From positions 372,001-436,000 of the forward strand of contig JAQSEB010000116.1 of the NCBI GenBank assembly GCA_030063045.1: a stretch of 64,000 bases of DNA. Direction: 5' to 3'. Position 1 is the first letter of the stretch. The number at the start of each line of letters is the position of its first letter. Of this stretch, positions 47,469 through 57,900 are shown piece after piece. A program made the translations under genes and the position numbers. Source of the stretch: Pratylenchus scribneri. Its lineage: Eukaryota; Nematoda; Chromadorea; Rhabditida; Pratylenchidae. The notes under the pieces were generated by a model that saw only the letters and a program-made list of their open reading frames with translations, searched no databases and was not told the origin of the DNA.

Positions 47469-50274
47469 TTACATCTTCTTAAAAATTCTCTTTGCATTAA
47501 TTCCCATCGTTCCAATTCCCTTTGCCACTGTTTCCTCAATTTCTTTCCCAGTCAATTGATCCAATAATTTTGCGGCTCCTTTCAAATTCGACTTCTAAAA
47601 TGCAAATTAAATTTTAAAACCTTAATTTATTAAAAAAAACCTTAAGATTGTTCACATTCAGCGCCCTCTCCAATGCATTTTTGGCCTCGGTGGAAGCAGA
47701 TTTGAGCATTTCCACCAGAGTATAGCATCCACAGTCCATCCCCGTCCATGAGGCCAATGCATCCGGGGGCACATTTGCGGCAAGGGCATCGCTGAGTTTG
47801 GCGCCCTCCTCCCTTTTGGGGTCGGCCCCAAGCAGTTTTCGGAACACAAAACGGGCACAACCTCCCTGGACAATGTGCGATGGGCCATCCGGTGAATGGG
47901 GAATGAATTCGTCGGCGGCAATTTCCGCAATTGCCCGAAAACATTCGCGCAAATCCTCCACCGGAATGTGGCGTTGGAATGGATCGGAGGGGACTTTTGT
48001 TGGGAAATTTAAATTAATTTATTTTTTTGTAAATAGTTTACCAGGGACTTCCAAAGTGTCGAGGATGAGAACAGCCGAAATTTTGTTCCAAATCATTTCG
48101 CGCATATTCGCCTTCATATAGTCGAGGAGGGCGGGCCGAATACAATCGAACAATTCCGCATAACGAATTTCGGGTTTTCGTTTGCCATTCAAATTTGAAT
48201 CACCCTTAAATTTATAAATTAATTAAATAATTTAAATTTATTTAAAAATAAACCTCTTTGAGTATTTCAAAAAGTCCCTTGCCAATTACTCGAATGTCGC
48301 GAGGATGCACCAAATAATGAAGAACCCAAATTGCTGAAAATTAAAATTACATTAAATAATTTTAATTTAAATATTACCATTTTTATTATAAATTAATTCA
48401 GCAATATTGTTTGCAATTTCCCTGCCAATTATTTGATTGACCAATTCCGTATTGTCCACATGGTCGAATAGGCCAAAAAGGACGCGGCGAACGAATTCGT
48501 CTTGGCAACTGCGAACGGCCAGCCCGGAGAAACTTCGTACCATTGCCTCCTGATCTTCCGGTTTTGCATTCCAAACACAAATTAATGCGGCCCGCGAACC
48601 TAATAAAATAATTAAATAAATATTAAAATGATATTAATTTTTTAATGAAACCAGAATTATTTTTTTTGCTTTTTTTTTTATTTTTTTACCATTTAAATTT
48701 AAAATAATTAAATTTACCATCTCTTGTGTGGCAAATTTCCGGCAAATGATCCTTCAAATTGTCAATCATCGATTGTCGCTGATCCGCCGAACAATGGCTG
48801 AGATAATCCAACAGGAGTTTGTGGGTGATTGAAAGACGCAATGTTGGAATTCTTAAAGAAGAAAAAATAGTGAAAAAAAAATTAAATAATTTACTTTTGT
48901 GTAACGCCTTCCAAAATGGATTCCAAATTGTTCAAAATTATTGGAACTTTTTCGGGTTGCTTGGCAGCAATTTGATGAATATTTTGTGCTGCTTGTTGAT
49001 CCTTTAAATATTGTTTAGAGAATAAATTCTTGGTAGGTACTATTATGAATTTTTCTACATCAATCGACCATAAATGTGACTAGTGTTATCAGCGATTTCT
49101 TGACTCGAAAATTTGTAGCCAAATTCAATGATTTTTTTGTTAATTGTCAATCAATAACCATTAATTTTTAAAAATAAAACCTGTTGAAATAAAAGATATT
49201 CTGGCCCATAGAATTCGGCCACAATTGAATGATATTGTTCAGCGACGGCCCATTCCCCAAAAATGGAATCAACCAATTGGGCGGAATGCGCAATTTTGAA
49301 CAGTCGAACATAATGGCCCTTCAATGCTTGGATCACCTCGTCGCGTTGTTCTTTTGACCTTTAAAAAATTTGATTTTAAATAATTATGAATTTAATTTGA
49401 ACCCATATTTGAGCATTTTGGAGACAAAAAAGTGAGCATATTTGGATTTGGCCATTGTCAATATTTCCGACTTCAATTCATCAAACATGTATCGCCGAAT
49501 GCCGGCTCTCTTCAACGCGAACAAACATTGAATGACGCGGCACATTGAATGGGAATGGACAAGTTTGGCCAATTTTCCTTTGCATAAATCCAACAATTTT
49601 TGAGTCGAAATTTCCCTCTTTTCATTGGGCGTTTTTGAACTACAAAAAAAAAATTAATTTAAAATTAATTGAATTGAAAAAAACCTTCGAATTATTTCCC
49701 ATAATTTTTTGGCCTGGGCCATCAATTCAAAATTTGGTTTATTCTTTTCGGCCAATTTCCGGATGAATTCCTTCCTCTCCCTTTTGTTCATTTTCATCAA
49801 CATTTCTTTGGTTGAACGTTTCACATTTATTGTTTTTGTCTTTTTGATTGTCAGCGATTTGTTGGCCAATTTCTTAAAAAATTAATTCTCAAAAAACCAA
49901 ACAAAAATTTAACTTACAAATTTCGTCCCTTTGACTTTCTTCTTCTGCTTCTGTTCACGTGGATAATTTTGGAATGTGTTGTCCTCATTCTGCTCATGAG
50001 CAATTCTTCGCTTTTTCACTGGAACCACCTCCCCTGATGGCGATGATTCTGCTGCTTTGGTCTTTTTAAGGATACTTTTCTTCGGCATTTCTTCAAACTT
50101 TTGTTCATTTGTAGTGTTGAATTGTGTTTGATCTTCTCCAGCACCGATGAACCGAGTCGACTCCAATGTAGTTGAAAATGAGACCCGCTTCTTCTTTTTC
50201 GCCATCCCCTTCTTTGATTCCACTGAAGATTCTTCCCGCTTTGTCGATTTCGATTTAATCTTTTTCAACCGCAT
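47469..50274 (-). CDS. PUM3: Pumilio homolog 3 (PUM3/Puf6), nucleolar PUF-repeat RNA-binding protein
   Basis: Nucleolar ribosome-biogenesis factor that binds structured nucleic acid. The start at 50274 opens a very basic N-terminus (MRLKKIKSKSTKR, KKKKRVSFSTTLESTR, KKSILKKTKA). The divergent PUF repeats follow: RERKEFIRKLAEKNKPNFEL, KLVHSHSMCRVIQCLFAL, AKSKYAHFFVSKMLKYG, YVRLFKIAHSAQLVDSIFGE, HKLLLDYLSHCSADQRQSMI, LPEICHTRDGSRAALICVWN. The CPL region comes next (IWVLHYLVHPRDIRVI; GCARFVFRKLLGADPKREEG). It ends with GTMGINAKRIFKKM. HTRDGSRA and the lack of canonical eight-repeat spacing distinguish it from classical Pumilio. About eleven exons. Confidence 0.88.
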
Positions 50275-50506
50275 CCTTTTTTTACTTATTCTATCATAGT
50301 TAGTTAATTAATATTCAAATCATTGATTATTTAAAACATTAAGTAGAATTGCATTAAAAGCAATATAAAAAATTGTAAAACATAAACAAAAGAAACTTTT
50401 ATTTAGAATAGAAAATAACAATTGAAATCAGTCTTTCTGATTATCGATTTTAACTTTTGGTTTCGCTCATCTCATTGATCATCATTCGTCAAATTGTGAT
50501 GGCGCA

Positions 50507-50723
50507 TCAATCCATTTTCTTGAACCCAATATCATTGGCATATTCACGGAAACAGCGACGGCAAATATTGAGCGAATACTTGCGGATCAAACTTAAATTT
50601 AATAATTAAATTGGGAAATATTTAATCAGAAAATAACCCGTGATGATTCGAACAAACGCGGCAAGAACGGGAGCCGGGCCCAAATTTGCGCGGTCGAGAC
50701 CAATGAATGTTTTCGTGGACCAT
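50507..50723 (-). CDS. RPS29: 40S ribosomal protein S29 (uS14)
   Basis: Small zinc-binding protein of the cytosolic 40S subunit. Two exons (50638-50723 and 50507-50591) separated by a 46-bp intron. [20 protein letters not shown] leads into the zinc-finger cysteines ([22 protein letters not shown]) and the conserved end FKKMD. 56 residues, the exact family length, with all four Cys present. PUM3 starts 232 bp downstream on the same strand. Confidence 0.96.
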
Positions 50724-51304
50724 TTTGTTGTTGCTTTATTGTTCGTTGATTGATGTCGCTTTATTGAGATTTATCAGCAGAAATCGCTTGTTTATAATTT
50801 GTCTAAAAGTTAATATTTATTTTGTGATCTATTCAGTTGCCAATCAGGCAAATTATTTCGGCATTATTAGCTGATTTAAAATTCCAATCAAATCAAATAA
50901 AAGTCAACAAATCAGCAAAATAAATCAGTGGTTGCGGAATGCGACGAATGATGGATTTTCACTTTTAGTCTGCTAAGCATTGTAAACGTTATCTATATTC
51001 GATCTTTTTCTCTAATACACACTTATTTTTATTAAACAGACATTATAACAAAAAAGTTATAAAAAATGAATTCAAATATATATCGAAATAATCTTTTCAG
51101 CACAGTAGGACAACCACATGAAAAATGCATGTTTTTTTTAATAATTTTAAAGGTTTTTGCGCACAATTATATGAAATTTAATAAAAATTAAGTCTTAATT
51201 ATCAATTTACTATGACAAATGTTAAGTGACAAAACTCTTAGAGGTGAAATATCATGGATTTAATCATTTTAAAAGTAAATTTTCATGGCTTGAATGCTCA
51301 TCAT
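50724..51304. other. Intergenic, RPS29 promoter side
   Basis: No gene or repeat recognised. AT-rich; must contain the RPS29 promoter and the 3' UTR of the next minus-strand gene. Confidence 0.4.
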
Positions 51305-53773
51305 TCATTCATTGAGGTCATCTTCAAATTCTGGAGGTGTTCTGTTGAGTTTGGGTCGGGCCGCAAATATGGCCATGTATTCTTCATAACTTAAAGCAAA
51401 GGCAATTACATTTTCTGGTTCTAATTGTCTGCAAACTCACGTTTGTTCATCCACTATGCCTCCTTCAACATTCTCTAGTTCATTGTTGGTATTGGCACTT
51501 TTGGCCAATGCTTCTTCCTTTTTGGCTTCTTCCACTTCTCCATCCATCATTGGGGAAGGTGTCAAAAGTGTTGATTCCCTTCTTGGCCATTTCTCCCGCT
51601 GGGTTCGAAGTTTGCTGCTGAACATTTTGGCAATTTCCGCTGGCGGCGGTTTTCTTGCCATTCCACCGCCTCCATCTCCATTGTTCATTTGACGATTCTG
51701 GCGTTGCGTGAGTTTGTTGACCACTTCGGACATTGGTGGCATTGCTGGTTTCGGCTTAATGGGATAATATTTTGTGTCAAACCACTGGCGAATCCATTTG
51801 TGGCCAACAAAGGTCGACGACAATTGTTTTCCACAACAAATGTTGCATGCGAACTCATCTTAAAAGTATATTTTGCATTAAAATGCGAGAAAATGATGCC
51901 ATTGCCAACCGAGCTTGTCCTCTCAAAATGAACTTGACGAATCAGAAGGGCACTAATATTGTCCTTTGGTGGAGCCGATTTTGTACCGTTTCCACCTTTT
52001 GCCAGACGATATTTTCTCTGAGGTGATGTGAATTGATGTTGCCGGGGGACCAATCCTTTTGATGATCTCGATTGGTTGCTATTGGTCTGGGTTGGACGAT
52101 TTCGTTGCTGATGGAGGACTGGCACAACCCCGGGGACCTTTGAGATTGAAAGCAATTTACCCATGAGATATATTTTATTTAATTTGCGCCAAAATACACC
52201 ATAATTGCCGAAAAGATTTTAAGGATTCAGAAGTTATCATGTGGACCAATAAACTTTATATTCACTCGATAGATTTTGTTAATTTGATTATGTTTTGGCT
52301 TAGGTTTAACCAATTCTAACTTAGTTTTGAACCATTAAACCAAAATTGGTTTAACCCGCTTAATACCCTTTAATTGTTGACCAAACCATAACAAATTATT
52401 TATAATTCGATGAGTCTTGACCAGCTCAATTCATTTGGGGAGGTTTAAAAACTTAGGAGAATCTCTTAAACCATTATTCTTTTAGGCAATATGTACTTTC
52501 TATTCGGCAAATTCAGTGTTTATTTTCGGCAATTTCAATGTTTTTGAGGCAAAATAAATAGTATTCATTCCATTTCCATCAACCATTATCCATGCCATTT
52601 CAAAACAAACTTACACTTTCCTGGTCCTCTTCAATGGCAAATTGGATGAGCTGAAGACGACGAGGTGGGAAAATGGCATCTGGCAGCAAAAATTTCTGTG
52701 CCAAAAGAGCCTGACCAAATTGCTCATTAAGGGCGGGAACCAACGGATCAGTGCTGTCAATTTCGGCTTCAACATAGTCGGGGAACTGTGTTTTAAAAGG
52801 CAGTTTATATGCAAATTTGAACGTTTGGGGGAAAACAAACAGAATCTTGATTGTCATCGTTTAGGGATGTGTGCTGTTTTCTTCGTTCGGGTGCCAATTC
52901 TGTGAATGAATGGGATAATTTTTATGGTATTAAAATGTTTTTTATTTGAATTTTCTTTCTAAATATTGTGTTTTTCTATGTGGTAGAAGATGTTCTAGTT
53001 CATGTTCCGCTAACATTCATTGGCCATTTTTGGCCATTGCTCGGCGAGGCCGTAACCAATTTGGGAGGGCGATATACCAATTGAAAGCTGAAAGTGTCCT
53101 CTACAAAGTGGCTATAAAAGTTTTATAAATTTCTTCTTTTTTAAAAAGTTACATGCTTTTGAACTTAAAATAATCGATTTTCTAAGGAAAAGCCGCTTAT
53201 TTCGTAAATTTAATAAATTTTCAGAAAATTAGTATGGCCACTTTTTAGAGGACATTTAGGGCTTTCAATTGGCATAACTCCTTCCCAAATTAGTTGCTTC
53301 CTTATTGAGATATGGCCAAAAGAACGTCTCCAGGTATATAGAATCAGTCTTTGTTTCGATGTCGAGAATGACAGCAGCATTTTCCCGCACCAGCAGTGTG
53401 CCCAGAGAGTAAAACTGTGGCCACCGCCACTCAATTGTGCGGACCTTGTGCGGGCATTTTCACACCCCTCAACAAGGTTTTTGTTTGACCGTCACAGTTA
53501 TAGTCTCAGGGAAGACAAACTGCGCGGGCTTTTTTGAAGAATAAATTGCAAATTTATGAGGTTTTTTTGAATATATTTATTAGGCCAATTTTTGAATAGT
53601 TTAGGGCAATTATTGTATTTTGGTTGATGAAGAAGAGGAAGAGAATATTTTTTGGTAGGAATTTTTGTGCAGAAAAGGGGGGGAGGCTGGCAATGCCAAC
53701 CAACAAAATCCGTCGAGTCGACTGACCGCGCAGCAGCACATCCTCCACATCCACACACATAAAACGGGGTCAT
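51305..53773 (-). CDS. Unrecognised multi-exon gene (model uncertain)
   Basis: Several open blocks with matching splice sites suggest one gene. The terminal exon (51305-51389: YMAIFAARPKLNRTPPEFED, stop TGA) joins in frame to 51437-51870, which reads TFVGHKWIRQWFDTKYYPIK, a Gly-rich linker and an acidic Glu-rich tail. Upstream, 51890-52146 is basic and Gln/Ser-rich (RSSKGLVPRQHQFTSPQRKY; NISALLIRQVHFERTSS). 52611-52805 reads FPDYVEAEIDSTDPLVPALN and LPDAIFPPRRLQLIQFAIEE. Further candidate exons lie at 53335-53470 and 53690-53773. The join near 51860-51950 needs a frame change that I could not place, and the 5' exons are ambiguous between two frames. Introns carry a MITE B (52235-52500) and a MITE A copy (53020-53330). 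I do not recognise the family. Confidence 0.45.
52235..52500 (-). mobile_element. MITE family B copy
   Basis: Carries GATTATGTTTTGGCTTAGGT, AACCATTAAACCAAAATTGG, GACCAAACCATAACAAATTA and GTCTTGACCAGCTCAATTCA in family order. Confidence 0.7.
53020..53330. mobile_element. MITE family A copy, both arms present
   Basis: Left arm TTTTTGGCCATTGCTCGGCG ... AGGGCGATATACCAATTGAA ... AAAGTGTCCTCTACAAAGTG. Right arm, inverted: CACTTTTTAGAGGACATTTA ... TTGCTTCCTTATTGAGATAT + GGCCAAAAGAACG. AT-rich spacer of about 110 bp. Confidence 0.75.
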
Positions 53774-53779
53774 GTCCCC

Positions 53780-54460
53780 CCTTTAGGGGCGGTGGTGGGT
53801 TGATGGTTTTTCGCCGATCGACAATTTACGCAACACACACAAAAAAATGGGAAAGAAAGGAAGGAAGGGAGGAGGCTGGTGGCGGCAACCATTTTGTGGG
53901 GAAGGGAAGGAGGGAAGAGGGACTCTCGGGGTCGTCGGTCGGTCGGTCGGCTGGCAGTGGCTGTATGGAAGAAAGGGGGCAAAAGGCGAAGGGAGGGGAG
54001 TGCTCTTTTTTTACGCTGGAAGGGATATGTGGAAGATGATGGGGGAAAGAGGGGAGAAAAAGGCTGAAAGAAAGAATAAAGCGAGTCTTTTTCGGGGGTC
54101 ACTTTCTTTGAGAGTCGACGCGGGATATATGTGGATAGATGGTATATAAGGTGAATATGGAGAAGGAGGCAAGGAGCGCCGTGGGGCGAATGCTTCGGGG
54201 AAGCTGATGGTGGGGAAGGGGACGCACGCGCGTCCTTTGATGCTGACTGAGGGAGGCTGGCACGATGGGCGGCTGGCAGCACAGAAAAACAGCGGCAGAG
54301 GATGGGACGAGCGAAGGCGAAGGAAGAAAAAGGCGAGGCAAGAAAAGTGGTCGAAAAAGAGAGGAGGGAAAAATGGGACACGCCACAAAAAAGATCCGGG
54401 AAAAAGTGGCTGCTGCTGTGAGAGAAATACAAGAAAAGAGACATAAAAGAAGATGAGGCG
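53780..54460. other. Purine-rich, GC-elevated tract without a supported gene
   Basis: The plus strand is dominated by G and A (GAAAGAAAGGAAGGGAGGAG, GGGGAAAGAGGGGAG) with a short GGTC repeat near 53935. The strand bias leaves long open frames on the minus strand (Ser/Pro/Phe-rich, 262 codons) that look compositional. A plus-strand ORF at 54453 starts with a signal-peptide-like MRRMNLLPAVFLLAVFWPLG but runs straight into a MITE A copy, with no supported next exon. Confidence 0.4.
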
Positions 54461-54604
54461 AATGAATTTACTGCCAGCCGTTTTCCTTCTCGCCGTTTTT
54501 TGGCCTTTGGGGATTTGCCTCCATCCTCGGCGATTATCCCTTCGAGACGAACGGTCAACTCAGCTCCCTTCTAAAGCCGCACAACATCGAAATAGGACGT
54601 TTTT

Positions 54605-54840
54605 TCAATACCTGGGCCATTCTTTTGGCCATAGCTCAACAAGGAGACTACCAATTTGCGAAGGCGATACGCCATTTGAAAGCCCTAAATATCCTCTAAA
54701 AAGTGGCTGATAAATTTTTTAAAAAAAGTAAATTTCAAAAACTTTTTGCCGCCATCTTGTAGATGACACTTTTAGCTTTCAAATGATATATTGCCTTCCC
54801 AAATTGGTTATTGCCTCATTAAGTTATGGGCTAAAAACCG
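54605..54840. mobile_element. MITE family A copy
   Basis: Left end CTGGGCCATTCTTTTGGCCA with TAGCTCAACAAGGAGACTAC. Inverted right arm TAGATGACACTTTTAGCTTT ... TATTGCCTTCCCAAATTGG ... TTAAGTTATGGGCTAAAAAC. Lies between the ARMC9-like gene and the purine tract. Confidence 0.7.
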
Positions 54841-54935
54841 ATGAAGGTACTCGATTATCCCCTTTATTTTTTCCTTTGAATTCCATCCATTTCCTTTGCA
54901 ATGGGGTCAACATTTTTTCGCTAAAATTCGAGGGA

Positions 54936-57900
54936 CTAACCTCCGCGCAGAATTTGGCTTATAGCCAACAATTGTCGCTGTTGATCTGGTCTTTGTTGTT
55001 CTCTTTGCATTCTGTCGGAAATTGCTCGTTCAAGATCGCCTCGTTCTCGGGCACTTTGTCGAATTCGGGTGTGGCCAAACAAAATGAAAAGGATGGCACA
55101 AATATTGTTGAGAACCTAAGGACAACCAAGGAAAATGATGGCATTCATCCATTTTTCGCCATTTTATGAAGGAACCTGTGCATTTCGTGTAGAGCTAAGT
55201 AGCCAAAACATTGCCGCCAACAATTGGTCCTTGTGTCGAAGTAGGCTTGTCTGGGCCATTTGTTGATTTACGGCCAAATTATGCAAAAGGGCAGTGCCAA
55301 ATTCCAACATTGCAGCACTCAGCTTGGGCTGCACCAATTGTAGGGCCAACCATTCAAGCATACCTATTTGTGTGGGATAGTATTTAATTAGGCAAAATCC
55401 GAATGGTTTAATGGTTTATCCTACATTCACAAATCATATACCCAATTGGATAAGAGATGGTCAAAACAAAACGCATCGAATGGTATATAATTTATTATGG
55501 TTTGGTCAAAATTAAAGGGTTTTAAACTGTTTAAACCAATTTTGGTTTAATGGTTCATCAAATTGGTTAAACCTAAACCGAAATATTATCAAATAATGTA
55601 TCTTGGAGAGGTCTATAAGGTTTTTAGGTCTAATATAGACTTCGGAACCGTTAAATTTTTCGACAGTTTCAGTGTTTTTTGACAATTTATATATACTCGT
55701 AATTTTGGAATTAATCCCAAACGAATCTAACCATTCAGCAACAATTCCTTCTGTGCAGCCGGCCTAATGCTCAACTTTTGCAGGGCAGCCAACAATTGTT
55801 CCACGGAATAGCCAACAAGTCTGCGGCCCTTCAATGCCATTGTCGTCTCATAGAGAAGTTGACGACTTTGGCCCACGGAAAGTAAATAATCTCGTCCGGC
55901 TCGAAATGAGGCAAATGCATTCAGAAGACGCGTAAATTGCTCCTTGAATTCGGGCAATGCACTTTGATCGGTCAAAAGGAGGGAAGCCAGCGACTAAAGG
56001 GGGAAATGGATGGCACATTTTTGGCCATTTAACCTGTTTCCGATTGCGTAGTTGGAGTAAATCTTTGGTGGCAAAAATGCGTAAATTCGCTTCACCATCC
56101 GAAAGAGAACCGGCTTTGGTCAATTGCTAAAAATGCCAAAAATTGAATAAAAGGGATACAAAGAGTATGAGGATGATCTTTTAAATAACTTTCAAACTTA
56201 ATTTTAAAGGCAATTTGCAAGCTAAATATTAGCTTTGCTTTATTTAATATTTGACAATCTTGGTAAAGATTATGCCATCATATATAATTTGCACCAATCC
56301 ATGGTAAATATCTTTGCATTTACCCAAAATGAGCGCATAAATTGAGGCTAAATTTCATGCCTACAGTAAGTAGCATCCTCCCAATTAACTCTAGAAGAAA
56401 AATGAATGTTTCCTGAAGCAAACAATTTCAAGAAGGAAAAAATAGTAAAAATTAGAAAGATGGAAATGGAATATGGAAATTGTATGTACCCTTTATCTGT
56501 GAAAAAAAATTATTTGGATTCCTACACGAGGTTTTATCTTATTTAATTAATATTTGACCATCTTATTAGTAAGATTAATCCATCATTTACAAATCTGAAC
56601 CTATCCATGATAAATGTGCTTACTTTTGAATTACCAAAATTGAGCCTAAAATTGGACTAAATTGTGAGGCTTTTTGCCTAAATATTCCTAATTAATCATA
56701 AGGAAAAATGTTGCTTTAAGTAGAAAATAATAACTCAGAAATTGAATTTTTGACCACAGATAAAAGACATAATTCCCGAGAAAATATCAATGAACACGAA
56801 CATGTCTGATTGCCTGCACCAAAAGGGCAATTTCACGTCCGGATGCCGTTGATGAACCAGCACGTTGCAATGTTTGGCCAACGGAGGCCAAATCCAAATT
56901 GGCACAAAGCCACCGGCTTTCAGCCAAATCTCCGCCATCATTTTCCTTGGCTACCGTATTTTCCATTACCGTAGGCCGAGTTTGTATTGGATCATCGGGC
57001 GGTGAATGATGATTGCCCGAAGCAATTATTGAGCCCATTGATTCGGCCTTCTTCAACATTGACGTTGATTTATTGTTGTTTTGGTTTCCTTTTCGCTGTT
57101 GTTTTTGCTCTTCGGCGGCCATGTATGCCGAAAATGTGGTTGCCGTTTCGTGGTCCGTTTCAGGTGTCGATTTTTCGCCACCCCTTTGATGGGAATTTGT
57201 TCGATTGGAACGACCATTCCGGGCCGATTGGGATGAATTATTGCCACTGTGAAATTGAAGAAAAAATAGAATTTTTGAGGGTAAAGAAAAAGGATGATGG
57301 GGTGCCGTTAACATTCAATATCTGGGGCTATTCTTTTGGTCATTACTCAACAAGGAATCAACCAATTTTGGAAGGCGATATAATATTGGAAAGCCCAAAG
57401 TATCCTCTAAAAAGTGGCTGTAAAATATTTATGAAAATCTCCTTTTTTTAAAGTTATATGCCTTTGAGTATGATAAACATGAATTTTTTGAAGTAAAATC
57501 CTCTTAATTTACAAATTATTTATAATTTTCACAAATTTAGAAGGCCACTTTTTAGAGGACATTTTAGGCTTTCGAATGGCTTATTCCCTTCCAAAATTGG
57601 TTTCTCCCTTGTTGAGCTATGGCCAAAGGAATGGCCCCAAGTCTGAATCTGCAGTATTCAATCGTCCTTATTTCGGAATTCTTACCCAGATTTGGCATTA
57701 TTTCCATTGTTGGGTGGCATCATTTGTCGACGTGGATTACGCGTTGATTGGCTGCCATCTTTTCTGCTTGAATGTTGATGAGGCGGCATTTGATCAATTT
57801 GAGGTGATGGACGAGGCGGAGTTGGCGGTGATTTGTTTGAGGGTAAATCAATTGGAAATGATGGCATTTGCTAAAAGCAAATTTTTGAATAGTTTTTTGA

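Noticed and set aside
52600..52857. Gene start at the ATG at 52857
   Set aside because: A possible intron (about 52806-52861) with good splice sites removes this region, and the ATG frame is stopped just upstream, so it is not secure as a start.
53770..54558. 262-codon minus-strand ORF
   Set aside because: Ser/Pro/Phe-rich composition is the mirror of a purine tract; no splice-linked neighbours or recognisable domain.
54453..54710. Plus-strand ORF with a signal-peptide-like start
   Set aside because: Its second half is MITE A sequence, and no following plus-strand exon exists before the antisense ARMC9-like gene.
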